Shown here in pieces: positions 49,557 to 58,475 of a stretch of 64,000 nt of DNA. Where the stretch lies: contig NZ_RQZF01000009.1 in NCBI RefSeq assembly GCF_003858455.1, positions 80,936-144,935 of the forward strand, in the 5' to 3' direction. The notes under the pieces are model-generated. The model made no database searches and was not told where the DNA came from. It saw only the letters and a list, made by a program, of their open reading frames with translations. Origin of the DNA: Schaalia canis (lineage in GTDB: Bacteria; Actinomycetota; Actinomycetes; Actinomycetales; Actinomycetaceae). The translations under genes and the position numbers were made by a program. The stretch's first letter is position 1. Each line of letters begins with the position of its first letter.

Positions 49557-51112
49557 TCATGCCTCGTGTTCTCGATGTTGAGCATCTTAAGCCGTTGCTC
49601 GTAGACAAAGCGCAAAGCCCCCAAAGAGCCGACGAAAACCTCCGTGTCGTCCTCGTCCTGCTCCCCCGCATCGGCCTTCCTCTTGCGAGCAACGGCGAGG
49701 AAGTATTCCTCCTCGCGCCCGGACAGATCAGGGAGAGTTCGCCAGTCGATGTTAGGGAGGTCGCTGAGAAACTCCTCCTCAAGGTGGGCACGCACCTTCT
49801 CATAAAGTTGCTCCTCCACATTGAGCGTACCCTCTTCAATCAGAAGAATCTCCTGCGCGCAATGACGGACCGCAATCATCCAGGCCTGGCGCTTCAGATC
49901 ACGCCGCAGTGCCACCAATCGACGAAAGGCTTCGACAATGTCGATACGCCCCTCCCGGTAGTCCCAGGTAATCACACTCAACTGAGAGCTGAATGTCTCC
50001 GAAGTAACATCCCCCGCGCTCAGAGCGATTCCCGATGGGGCTTCATAGGCTCTGATCCACATCGATCTATAGTGACGGATACTTTCGCGGACGAGTTCTA
50101 CATGCGCCTCCCAGCGCTGAGTTCCAGCCGCATTGCCGGCAATCAGATCGGCGATTCCTTCGCGTTCAGCACTCAAGATCTTGAGTCCCTCTAGGGCTGA
50201 TTCAAAACGTTCCACGCTCTTTTCGGCCGTGGGCGTGCAGGACTCGATGAACCTTAGTGGCAGGTAGGAGGCCATTGTTGTCTCCCACGCTTCGATACTT
50301 TCCACATACCGTTGGTAATGCGTGAGAGCATCGAGAGCGTGCATATCGGCGACCAGGATCCTTTCTACCTCTCTGAAGCGCTCCAATGCCTGGCTCTCAA
50401 GCTCACGATACTGTGTCAAAATCCATGCAAGACTCTTCCGGTTTCTCACCCCTACACTGTCGATCTCCATAATGGCTAGGGCAGCGGCCCCACCAGCGAA
50501 CAAGGCAAAAGTAAGGCCAAGCAGACGTGGGTAGAGACCAGAGTCAAGATGGTTAATCTGACGGGCCACCACCGCCTCCAACGCATCGTTTCGAGTGTGA
50601 GCCTGAGAGTCCCAATACACTACTCTCAGCAGTGCATCACAGCTCGCTTCATCGGGACATAAATCCGGCGAAACTGCTGCCCACATCTGATTATCAGCGT
50701 TCATCGCCATCACAATAACGCGCCCCCTCAGCCGCGGATCTGGCGAGGACGGTGAGGCTGGGCCTTCCTTCGCCCCTGGGACAAGCCATCTGTCCACATG
50801 CGGGTTACTTCGCAAGAAATTCCACAGCTCTACGTCGGGCGGCACCCCGTGGCCGCTGTCAACACTAACAACGATGACAGCGAGCTCTTCGTCCACGCGG
50901 TGAGCTTTCAGGCTGTGATATAGGCTGTCGCCGTCAAGGATTTGCCCCCTGTCGTAGACACGTACTGTCTCAAGCGGTTGTTTTGTGTTGATGAACAGAG
51001 CAACAACCACCAGAGAAGAGGCAATGAGTATGAGAAAACTCAGCACAAGGATGACAGCGATCCGAGCTCTCTCCTGCGGAGATGAGTGCAGTCGTGGGAT
51101 CGTGTTGTTCAC
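49553..51112 (-). CDS. TPM-like membrane protein 1 of cluster
   Basis: 519 residues, first gene of the run. Membrane segment at about 20-42, VYDRGQILDGDSLYHSLKAH with LAVIVVSVDSG, a second membrane segment near 200-220 and a long helical, acidic C-terminal region. The extracytoplasmic domain has two Cys five apart (DLCPDEASCDALL), possibly a disulfide. GTG start at 51112 with AAGGA 7 nt upstream; CATAATG upstream on the minus strand may be part of the promoter. Confidence 0.7.
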   Translation of the reverse strand: MNNTIPRLHSSPQERARIAVILVLSFLILIASSLVVVALFINTKQPLETVRVYDRGQILDGDSLYHSLKAHRVDEELAVIVVSVDSGHGVPPDVELWNFLRSNPHVDRWLVPGAKEGPASPSSPDPRLRGRVIVMAMNADNQMWAAVSPDLCPDEASCDALLRVVYWDSQAHTRNDALEAVVARQINHLDSGLYPRLLGLTFALFAGGAAALAIMEIDSVGVRNRKSLAWILTQYRELESQALERFREVERILVADMHALDALTHYQRYVESIEAWETTMASYLPLRFIESCTPTAEKSVERFESALEGLKILSAEREGIADLIAGNAAGTQRWEAHVELVRESIRHYRSMWIRAYEAPSGIALSAGDVTSETFSSQLSVITWDYREGRIDIVEAFRRLVALRRDLKRQAWMIAVRHCAQEILLIEEGTLNVEEQLYEKVRAHLEEEFLSDLPNIDWRTLPDLSGREEEYFLAVARKRKADAGEQDEDDTEVFVGSLGALRFVYEQRLKMLNIENTRHE

Positions 51113-51343
51113 ACATTCGTCCTTGTGTCTCGTAGAGGGGGTTCACTTTTATTCATTATGGCGAAAAAGTCTCATACCTCCTCACTTTAAGTCCACCGGA
51201 AGAGACTGCCCCTCAAAAGCTTTTTTGGCTGACGGACGATCATCGCTTCAGGCACTTTGGCACTGTAACGGCCGAGGGTGGAAGGTTTCCCTTCCGCCCC
51301 CGGCCATGACGTTCAGGTGCATAACACCTCAGGTGATGGAACC
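51113..51343. other. Spacer: promoter side of the TPM-like run and rho end
   Basis: 231 nt holding the upstream region of the first TPM-like gene (an A/T-rich stretch around 51150-51175) and, near its right end, the rho terminator described separately. No other element was seen. Confidence 0.35.
51270..51305 (-). terminator. Hairpin after rho
   Basis: GGCCGAGGGTGGAAGG (51270-51285) faces CCTTCCGCCCCCGGCC (51290-51305) with two mismatches over 16 bp. It lies about 40 nt past the rho stop on the minus strand. No T-run follows. Confidence 0.5.
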
Positions 51344-53143
51344 TCAGTCAGCGCTCGGCGTTGTCTTTTGGACGAGCATCAGGAACTCAGCATTGGACTG
51401 GGTTTCCTTGAGCTTATCGAGCACAATCTCCAAAGCGCTTTGCTGTTCAAGAGTGCCGAGCACTCGACGGAGCTTCCACATGATGCGCAGCTCTTCGGGA
51501 GCAAAGAGAGTCTCTTCGCGGCGGGTACCCGAAGCATTGACATCGATAGCGGGGAAAATGCGACGGTCAGCGAGCTGACGCGACAAACGCAGCTCCATAT
51601 TGCCCGTGCCCTTGAACTCTTCAAAGATGACCTCATCCATCTTCGAACCGGTCTCCACCAGGGCCGAAGCGACGATGGTGAGCGAGCCGCCTTCCTTCAG
51701 GTTACGGGCAGCACCGAAGAACTTCTTAGGCGGATAGAGAGCCGAAGCATCCACACCACCGGAAAGGATACGACCCGACGCAGGGGCAGCCAGGTTGTAG
51801 GCGCGAGACAGACGGGTAATCGAGTCAAGCAGCACCACGACGTCTTGACCAAGCTCCACCAGACGCTTAGCGCGCTCAATGGCAAGCTCAGCAACAATCG
51901 TGTGATCGGATGCGGGGCGATCAAAGGTCGAGGCAATGACCTCGCCCTTGACGATCGAGCGCATATCGGTGACTTCTTCAGGACGCTCATCCACAAGAAC
52001 CACCATGAGGTGAACCTCGGGGTTGTTAATCTCAATGGCCTTGGCGATCTGCTGAATCACCATGGTCTTACCGGCCTTGGGTGGGGACACGATCAGACCA
52101 CGCTGGCCCTTACCAATCGGAGCAACCAGGTCAATGACGCGAGGTGTGTAGGCCTTGGGGGTGGTTTCCAAACGAAGCTGCTCGGTGGGGTAAATCGGGG
52201 TCAGCTTGCCGAATTCACGGCGACGCTGCGCGTCCTCAATGCTCATGCCGTTCACTGAGTCCACGCGCACAAGAGCGTTGTACTTCTGGCGTTGACGTTC
52301 TCCCTCACGCGGAGGCTTGACAGCACCTGCCACAGCATCACCAGCACGCAAGCCCCAGCGGCGAACGTTGCCCAGGGTCACGTAGACATCATTCGGACCA
52401 GGCAGGTAGCCCGAGGTTCGCACGAACGCGTGATTGTCTTGAATATCGAGGATGCCCGCAATGGGAGCAAGGGGCTCATCCTCACGAATCTGAGGTTCGC
52501 CCTGACGATCGCGGCGGCTCTTGAAGCCCTCCTGCGAGCGTTCACCATTCTGCCCATTCTGGCGATCACCGTTATCTCGGCGGTCGCGGTCACGTCCACG
52601 ACGACGAGCATTACGGTCACGACGGCCTCGACGGCCTTCCGTCCCATCTCCTTCAGGAAGTTCAATCTCCGTCAGCTCAATCGCTGGTTCAGTAGCGGCA
52701 GGAGCCTCGGCATTGTCCTCGTCCTTCTTCGCAACGGGAGCGGGAAGGTCAAGCTGAATGGTGGAGGTGTCAATGGCGCCATCGGTGGACACGCGGCGAC
52801 GGCGGCCACGGCCGCGACGCTCGGTAGCATCCGATGCCACCGGCTCAGCTTCTGATTGTGGTGTCGGAAGGTCAAGGACGGGAGTATCCTGCTCGGCAGC
52901 GTCAGCCTTCTTTGCCGCCTTCTCTGCCTTGGCGGGCTTCTTTGCGCGCGAGGGCGCGGCAGATGCGGAAGATTCGGGGGCGGCAGTCGAACCGGCTGCC
53001 GCAGAAATAGCCTCAACCAACTGAGACTTACGCATCTTCGAGATGCCTTTAAGCCCCATCTGGGAAGCAACAGATTGGAGTTCAGCCAGCTTCATGCTGG
53101 GCAGCGATGCGGCGGAAACGCCTGCGGGGAGTTCGTTACTCAC
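51344..53143 (-). CDS. rho: Transcription termination factor Rho
   Basis: RNA-dependent ATPase hexamer that ends transcription; about 599 residues from the start used here. [30 protein letters not shown] is the Rho-N helical part; a Glu/Ala region and an Arg/Asp/Gly-rich insert ([14 protein letters not shown] and similar) of about 150 residues follow, typical of actinobacteria and thought to bind [22 protein letters not shown] is the P-loop and [15 protein letters not shown]alker [22 protein letters not shown] is the Q/R-loop region. GTG at 53143 with AGGA 7 nt upstream is preferred to a GTG at 53221. It has a strongly structured leader. Confidence 0.93.
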   Translation of the reverse strand: MSNELPAGVSAASLPSMKLAELQSVASQMGLKGISKMRKSQLVEAISAAAGSTAAPESSASAAPSRAKKPAKAEKAAKKADAAEQDTPVLDLPTPQSEAEPVASDATERRGRGRRRRVSTDGAIDTSTIQLDLPAPVAKKDEDNAEAPAATEPAIELTEIELPEGDGTEGRRGRRDRNARRRGRDRDRRDNGDRQNGQNGERSQEGFKSRRDRQGEPQIREDEPLAPIAGILDIQDNHAFVRTSGYLPGPNDVYVTLGNVRRWGLRAGDAVAGAVKPPREGERQRQKYNALVRVDSVNGMSIEDAQRRREFGKLTPIYPTEQLRLETTPKAYTPRVIDLVAPIGKGQRGLIVSPPKAGKTMVIQQIAKAIEINNPEVHLMVVLVDERPEEVTDMRSIVKGEVIASTFDRPASDHTIVAELAIERAKRLVELGQDVVVLLDSITRLSRAYNLAAPASGRILSGGVDASALYPPKKFFGAARNLKEGGSLTIVASALVETGSKMDEVIFEEFKGTGNMELRLSRQLADRRIFPAIDVNASGTRREETLFAPEELRIMWKLRRVLGTLEQQSALEIVLDKLKETQSNAEFLMLVQKTTPSAD

Positions 53144-53462
53144 GAAGTGATCCTCACTTTGAGGGCCTTGTGAAGGCAGGGTGACATCCCTATGGAAATC
53201 CTCAGGGAAGGTAAAGGACACTACCCCACCTAATCAGAGGTGTTTGCCGAAACTTGCTAGGAAACCTAGTGACGCAGGGCGAACAATCTGCGAGAAGGGT
53301 AACGTCACTTGATGACGAAAACTCAGGTGCCACCTGAGGTTGGAAACCTGTCCAACACCCCAAGCATAGCAAGCTTTTTCCCCTCTGGGCACACTTCACC
53401 CCACACAAGTGTGCCGTTTAGCGCACATTACCCGACTGGCCAAGGTGAACTGCCTCGCACAA
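53144..53462 (-). promoter_or_regulatory. Hairpin-rich rho leader
   Basis: The 319-nt gap between thrB and rho holds five short perfect stems in a row, in minus-strand order: 53356-53339 (6 bp), 53338-53322 (CTCAGGT/ACCTGAG, 7 bp, followed by TTTTCGTC), 53317-53303 (5 bp), 53269-53257 (5 bp) and 53242-53227 (5 bp, spanning the last part). A TATGCT box (rc of 53363-53368) would start the RNA about at the first stem. The TTTT stem looks like an intrinsic terminator inside the leader, so premature termination could adjust rho expression; it could equally be the end of the thr operon. Confidence 0.55.
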
Positions 53463-54425
53463 TCAGAGCGCCACTTTAGCCAAACGCCCCCTCGTCACTG
53501 ACACGCCGTGGCGCGCCACCGGCATATTCACCACCGTCCATCCGGCGGCGCGAGCCTGCTCTCTGACATCAGCAGGTACAGCCTCCAAACTCAAAACAGT
53601 GGGGCCTGCCCCTGAAATCACCGCGGCAAATCCTGCCTCTCGCAACCAATCCACCAGGGCCAGGGAAGGTTCCATTGCGCCACGACGGTATTCCTGATGC
53701 AGACGATCCTGTGTACCCGCCATCAGCAGCTCATGTATGCCGTCACCCCCGTCAGCTTCAGCGGATACAAAACGCGAGGACCCATTCGCCAATAGCGCCG
53801 ACAACAAAGCCGCACGCCCCGCATTGACAGCAGCATCACCGTGAGGCACATGCGCAGGTAAAGCGGCACGAGCCTTCGACGTCGACAGTTCAAAGGCCGG
53901 AATGAAAGCAAGCGGGGCAATGGCCTCCGGCGGATTTACCGACAAAGCGCCAGCAACCCCGTTCTCCATCCACGCCACCGTTGCTCCGCCCAGAATCGCG
54001 GGGGCAACATTATCTGGATGCCCTTCCATATCCGCACTTAACTGCAAAAGATCCCCGGCAGTGAGCACCTCGGGATCCCCCACGAGAGCACGCGCCAACG
54101 TCAACCCGGCCACAATCGCTGCAGCGGAGGAACCGAGGCCTCTGCCATGAGGAATCCGATTCGTACAGTGCATACGAATCCCCACCTGCGGGGCTCCCAC
54201 ATGGTCCAGTCCAATGCGCAAAGCCCTCACAACAAGGTTGTTCTCGCCCGTGTCAACGCTGCCTGCACCTTCCCCCTCAATGACCACCGAGGTTGCTCCG
54301 GTGACGGCATGAACAGCAATATCGTCATAAAGGCTCAAAGCCAGACCAAGACTGTCAAAGCCTGGGCCAAGATTGGCCGAGGTCGCAGGGACCTTCACGG
54401 CAACGAAGTCTTCGCGCAGACGCAT
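53463..54425 (-). CDS. thrB: Homoserine kinase
   Basis: GHMP kinase converting homoserine to phosphohomoserine for threonine synthesis; 320 residues. PATSANLGPGFDSLGLAL opens the fold, PHGRGLGSSAAAIVAGL is the phosphate loop, and GFAAVISGAGPTVLSL the C-terminal motif. ATG at 54425 is used because AAAGG lies 9 nt upstream; the ATG at 54434 abuts it. A long hairpin lies between it and thrC. Confidence 0.96.
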   Translation of the reverse strand: MRLREDFVAVKVPATSANLGPGFDSLGLALSLYDDIAVHAVTGATSVVIEGEGAGSVDTGENNLVVRALRIGLDHVGAPQVGIRMHCTNRIPHGRGLGSSAAAIVAGLTLARALVGDPEVLTAGDLLQLSADMEGHPDNVAPAILGGATVAWMENGVAGALSVNPPEAIAPLAFIPAFELSTSKARAALPAHVPHGDAAVNAGRAALLSALLANGSSRFVSAEADGGDGIHELLMAGTQDRLHQEYRRGAMEPSLALVDWLREAGFAAVISGAGPTVLSLEAVPADVREQARAAGWTVVNMPVARHGVSVTRGRLAKVAL

Positions 54426-54479
54426 AATGGCCATCCTTTACTTTCGTGGAGGCGTGAGAGGCACACGGACGGGAAAGAG

Positions 54480-54528
54480 ATGCAGGTGGAGCACATCTCA
54501 CGCCAGAGCGTGAGTGCCCCACCTGCAT
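54480..54528 (-). terminator. Compound hairpin between thrC and thrB
   Basis: ATGCAGGTGGAGCAC (54480-54494) pairs with GTGCCCCACCTGCAT (54514-54528) at 14 of 15 positions, and inside it CTCACGC pairs with GCGTGA(G) around a 4-nt loop. On the minus strand it is followed by TCTCTTTCCCG. It could stop most transcription before thrB or protect the upstream thrC mRNA end. Confidence 0.6.
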
Positions 54529-54541
54529 AGCCTACTGCTCG

Positions 54542-55654
54542 TCAAAGACCCAGAACAGCAGCGACAGCGTCAACGTCGGCGCGCACAACCTCGGCCTCGA
54601 CATCATCACCGGCACCCAGGCCAGCCAGAGCGGTCTTAGTGTCCTTGAGGCCATTGCCCGTCACCGTGCACACAATGCGCGCCTCTTCGGGTACCTGATG
54701 TGCCTGCGCTGCTTGAAGCAGGCCAGCAACGGATGCCGCCGATGCGGGCTCAACAAAGATTCCGACCTCAGCGGCAAGAATCTGCTGCGCTTCAAGGATC
54801 TGCTCATCCGTGACCGACGTGATCTGCCCCTTCGAATCATCCCGGGCAGCAACGGCGTAATCCCACGAGGCAGGGGCGCCAATACGGATAGCGGTAGCCA
54901 AGGTCTCAGGATTCGCAATAGGAGCACCGGCAACAAAAGGCGCAGCGCCCGCGGCCTGCACACCCCACATCATGGGAACCTTCGTGGCAACGGGCTCAAG
55001 ACGCTGGTAGGAGTTCTCCATCGTAGAGGCCACTGCGCGTCCCGCATACTCGTTGAAGCCCATCCAGTAGGCAGAGATATTGCCAGCGTTCCCCACAGGC
55101 AGGACATGAATGTCGGGAGCATCCCCCAGGGCGTCAACAATCTCAAAGGCCGCGGTCTTTTGGCCCTGCAAGCGGTAGGGGTTCACCGAGTTCACCAAAG
55201 CCACGGGGTAGGCCTCGGTCAGCGCCCGCACGATACGCAAGGAATCGTCAAAGTTACCATCCACCTGGATGAGCTGAGCACCGTGCATAACAGCCTGAGC
55301 GATCTTGCCAGCGGCAATCTTGCCAGCAGGAAGGACAACCACCGAACGCAGGCCAGCGGCAACCGCATAAGCGGCAGCAGATGCGGAGGTATTGCCGGTG
55401 GAGGCGCAGGCAATCATTTCTGTGTCAGTGGCAGCGATCTTCGACACGGCCATGGTCATACCGCGGTCCTTGAAAGAGCCCGTGGGGTTTGCGCCCTCGA
55501 CCTTAATCCACACCTCGGCACCAACACGCTCTGAAATCGCGCGAGCGTACACCAGCGGGGTGCCGCCCTCGCGCAGGGTGACAACGGGGTCACCTTCAAC
55601 AAGGGGAAGGCGGTCAGCGTATTCGTTGAGGAGGCCAAGCCATTGGTGAGCCAT
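54542..55654 (-). CDS. thrC: Threonine synthase
   Basis: PLP enzyme converting phosphohomoserine to threonine, 370 residues. [19 protein letters not shown] holds the Schiff-base Lys; [15 protein letters not shown] and [14 protein letters not shown] bind the cofactor; GNGLKD ends the active-site set. ATG 55654 has GGAAGGGG 7 nt upstream; a frame-start ATG at 55660 does not. It follows hom by 2 nt. Confidence 0.97.
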   Translation of the reverse strand: MAHQWLGLLNEYADRLPLVEGDPVVTLREGGTPLVYARAISERVGAEVWIKVEGANPTGSFKDRGMTMAVSKIAATDTEMIACASTGNTSASAAAYAVAAGLRSVVVLPAGKIAAGKIAQAVMHGAQLIQVDGNFDDSLRIVRALTEAYPVALVNSVNPYRLQGQKTAAFEIVDALGDAPDIHVLPVGNAGNISAYWMGFNEYAGRAVASTMENSYQRLEPVATKVPMMWGVQAAGAAPFVAGAPIANPETLATAIRIGAPASWDYAVAARDDSKGQITSVTDEQILEAQQILAAEVGIFVEPASAASVAGLLQAAQAHQVPEEARIVCTVTGNGLKDTKTALAGLGAGDDVEAEVVRADVDAVAAVLGL

Positions 55655-55656
55655 AA

Positions 55657-56964
55657 TCATTCCCCTTCCATGCGGATGGTTGATGCGATTTCACGGACAA
55701 CGGATGCCTGTATGAGGGCCTCAATGACGGCTGTCATATCGGCTTCGGAGGCATCGTGGGTGGTAACAGTAAGGACGGCTTCTCCCTCACCTGAACTTGG
55801 GCGCTGATTCACTGAATCCAAAGAGACCCCCTGAGCAGCGAAGATACCGGCAACTTCAGCAAGGACGCCCACGTTGTCAGCGACATGCAGACGCACGCGG
55901 TAGCGAGTGCGAACGCTACCATGATCGCAGATGGGCAGGTCAGCGTAGACCGATTCACGAGGGGCATGCCCGCCGTAAGCACGGTGGTGAGCGGCAGCAA
56001 CAACATCGGAAAGAACTGCCGATGCGGTGGGAGCGCCGCCTGCACCCTGGCCGTAGAACATCAGACGGCCCGCAGATTCACCTTCAATAACAATGGCGTT
56101 GAAGGCCCCATCAACACTGGCCAGCGGGTGAGTGTTGGGAACAAGCGCCGGGTGGACACGCACGGACACACCTTCGGTGCCCTCACCATCAATGCGACGC
56201 TCGGCGATGGCAAGCAGCTTAATGGTGTGTCCCGACTCAGCGGCTTCGGCCATATCCTCAGCCGACAGGGAGGTAATCCCCTCGACGCTGACATCGTTAA
56301 TGCTCACGCGGGTGTGGAAAGCCAAAGAGGCCAATATTGCGCACTTTGCGGCAGCGTCCAGGCCTTCAACGTCGGCCGTGGGGTCAGCCTCGGCAAAGCC
56401 CAGAGCCTGAGCCTGGGCGAGGGCGTCGGCGTATGACATGCCCTTGGAGGCCATGGAATCCAGGATGAAGTTCGTTGTGCCGTTAACGATGCCCTGGACG
56501 CGCATCATCTTGTCGCCCACAAGGGATTCACGCAGGCCATAAACGACGGGAACCGCGCCGGCGACGGCGGCCTCGTAGTAAAGATCAGCACCATTGGCGG
56601 CGGCAGCTTCGTACAGCTCCGGGCCGTGAGCAGCAAGGAGGGCCTTATTGCCTGTCACAACCGTGATGCCTTGGGTGAGGGCTTGCATGACGAAGGTTCG
56701 GGCAGGCTCGATGCCACCAATAAGTTCAATGACGAGGTCTTTGCCGTTGATGGCAGTGTCAGGGTCGGTGGTCAGGAGTGCCGGATCAATCTCAACATCG
56801 CGCTGGGCATCAAGGGAGCGCACGAGGACGGAGGTGACCTCAATGCGAGCGCCCGAGCGGGCACTCAGGTCTGTGGCGTGTTCGCCAATGAGTCGAATGA
56901 CTTGCGATCCCACTGTTCCAGCGCCAAGGACGCCAACAGACACGAGAGGCAAATGCTCCGACAT
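55657..56964 (-). CDS. hom: Homoserine dehydrogenase with ACT domain
   Basis: Reduces aspartate semialdehyde to homoserine, the branch point to threonine and methionine. 435 residues. [13 protein letters not shown] is the NAD(P) Rossmann motif; [14 protein letters not shown] and [26 protein letters not shown] the catalytic domain signature; the last 80 residues ([27 protein letters not shown]) form an ACT domain that normally gives threonine feedback control. AGGAG lies 6 nt ahead of the ATG. First gene of hom-thrC-thrB. Confidence 0.97.
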   Translation of the reverse strand: MSEHLPLVSVGVLGAGTVGSQVIRLIGEHATDLSARSGARIEVTSVLVRSLDAQRDVEIDPALLTTDPDTAINGKDLVIELIGGIEPARTFVMQALTQGITVVTGNKALLAAHGPELYEAAAANGADLYYEAAVAGAVPVVYGLRESLVGDKMMRVQGIVNGTTNFILDSMASKGMSYADALAQAQALGFAEADPTADVEGLDAAAKCAILASLAFHTRVSINDVSVEGITSLSAEDMAEAAESGHTIKLLAIAERRIDGEGTEGVSVRVHPALVPNTHPLASVDGAFNAIVIEGESAGRLMFYGQGAGGAPTASAVLSDVVAAAHHRAYGGHAPRESVYADLPICDHGSVRTRYRVRLHVADNVGVLAEVAGIFAAQGVSLDSVNQRPSSGEGEAVLTVTTHDASEADMTAVIEALIQASVVREIASTIRMEGE

Positions 56965-57162
56965 ACATTCTCCTGTTCATCAGGTGCGGGGATCTCCACA
57001 TCAGTTGTGTTCGCATGCGCGGGTAGCACTACCGTACGAATGGCGACAACCGAATAGGGAGAATATCGAGGTCAATAGCAGGGAGTCTAGGCAATCTCGT
57101 CCTGCTCATGCGGCAACGTCCATAACGTGGCAGCCTCGATCTTGTGCAGAAGGCAGGGCTGT

Positions 57163-58203
57163 TCACACTCCCGGGGAGTTGATTGCCAGCAATACAGGAG
57201 GCAAGAGCATCAGACCGATCACGATGATATTGAGCCACTTGTGGTCACGAAGGATCGCCACATACTCACGCAAAAGAGCACTGGGCATGTAGTAGCGAGC
57301 CGTGGGCGCGCCAATGGCATAGCCGCGCAATCCAACGGTACGCATCAGCAGTGCCGCACGAAAAGCATGATAGGAACTGGTCACCACTGCGCAGCGCCCA
57401 AGGCGACCATAGGCAGATAGAACTTTCGCTGAATGCAGCAAGTTCTCTTCCGTAGTTGTGGAGGTCCGTTCCTCGAAAAGACGCTGAGGATCTGCACCCC
57501 TGTCTTGTGCCCACTTCGCCATTGCCTCGGCCTCAGACAAGGGTTCGTCAGGACCCTGGCCTCCCGACATGACGAGCAGAGGGCGGCGGCCTCGTGCATC
57601 TTCACGATCCACCCACTCCAGGCCGCGGCTAATGCGCCCAGCCAATAGCGGACGAACCACACCATCGGGCACACCTGCACCCAGCACAATCACGGCGTAA
57701 ACCGGCCCGGCAAAGTGGCGAACACAAAAGCCGTAGATGGCCGAATAGAACAGGTAGGCCACAAGACCATAACCGATCCAGCCGAGGGGAAAAGCGAGGA
57801 AGAGGAGGAAAGCCACCACATTAAAAAAGCTCAGTGCAGCGGCGAGGAAGCCTCCCATCACATACGCCAGAATGCCCACCCCAAGGAAAAGGGAAAGCAT
57901 ATGCGCAAGGGCTCTGCCTTCCTTGCGCACCATGGTCACACCGTTGGCGATGAGCAGACCCGCGAGTACACAGATGCCAACAACAGTCACGCCACACAGA
58001 AGGAGCAGTATCCACGTTGCCAGTTCGGAGTCCTCAAAGCCTGGGATAGTCGGCAACTGCCCCATAAGAGCGGCGAGAACACTGGAACCAGTCATCAGAG
58101 TCACCGTTAGCAGCGCCACTCCAATACGCAGTTTTCGCGGATCGTGGAAGGCGTCAAGAGCTGCACAGATGAGGATGAAAAGTGGCAGAGAAAGAAGCTC
58201 CAT
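57163..58203 (-). CDS. YdcF/SanA-type (DUF218) membrane protein
   Basis: 346 residues with about five N-terminal membrane segments (about 1-165), then a DUF218 domain (about 165-310): VIVLGAGVPDGVVRPLLAGR, LVMSGGQGPDEPLSEAEAM, EERTSTTTEENLLHSAKVL and CAVVTSSYHAFRAALL follow the ElyC/SanA/YdcF pattern. A C-terminal hydrophobic segment ends the protein. Family members act in envelope precursor handling, but the reaction is unknown. TACGAT on the minus strand ends 8 nt before the ATG, so the mRNA may be nearly leaderless. Confidence 0.82.
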   Translation of the reverse strand: MELLSLPLFILICAALDAFHDPRKLRIGVALLTVTLMTGSSVLAALMGQLPTIPGFEDSELATWILLLLCGVTVVGICVLAGLLIANGVTMVRKEGRALAHMLSLFLGVGILAYVMGGFLAAALSFFNVVAFLLFLAFPLGWIGYGLVAYLFYSAIYGFCVRHFAGPVYAVIVLGAGVPDGVVRPLLAGRISRGLEWVDREDARGRRPLLVMSGGQGPDEPLSEAEAMAKWAQDRGADPQRLFEERTSTTTEENLLHSAKVLSAYGRLGRCAVVTSSYHAFRAALLMRTVGLRGYAIGAPTARYYMPSALLREYVAILRDHKWLNIIVIGLMLLPPVLLAINSPGV

Positions 58204-58475
58204 AGTGGCCTATCGTAGGAGAAAAAGCAGTGGAGCCACTGCATGACAGGGGACATCGGTTGAGCGGGGACTTTCGGCCCAAATGGCATGTGACCGGTCT
58301 AGCAATTTCTAGGCTTTGAGAGGTAGGCCATAGGTCCACACCCTTACATTTGATACCCCACTCGCCGGGAAACACGGACAATAGAGATGTCCGCCCAACC
58401 GGCGCCACACGGAGGCTTCAACCTCCCCACCGGAGGCCCCACCCACGGGACCCGGAACACCTGAAACGAGGGATC
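58204..58475. other. Divergent spacer upstream of pflB
   Basis: 272 nt without a gene. It should contain the pflB promoter. TTTGATACC near 58349-58357 could be a -10 (TTGATA). CTAGCAATTTCTAG (58299-58312) is a 14-nt near-palindrome (12 of 14) of unknown meaning. I found no convincing FNR, Rex or ArcA-type site. Confidence 0.3.

Noticed and set aside
53221..53223. GTG at 53221 as the rho start
   Set aside because: It would place coding over part of the structured leader, adds 26 residues unlike Rho, and GTG 53143 has a better-spaced AGGA.
58299..58312. CTAGCAATTTCTAG as an FNR/Rex site for pflB
   Set aside because: It matches neither the TTGATNNNNATCAA nor the TTGTGA..TCACAA patterns; kept only as an unexplained near-palindrome.
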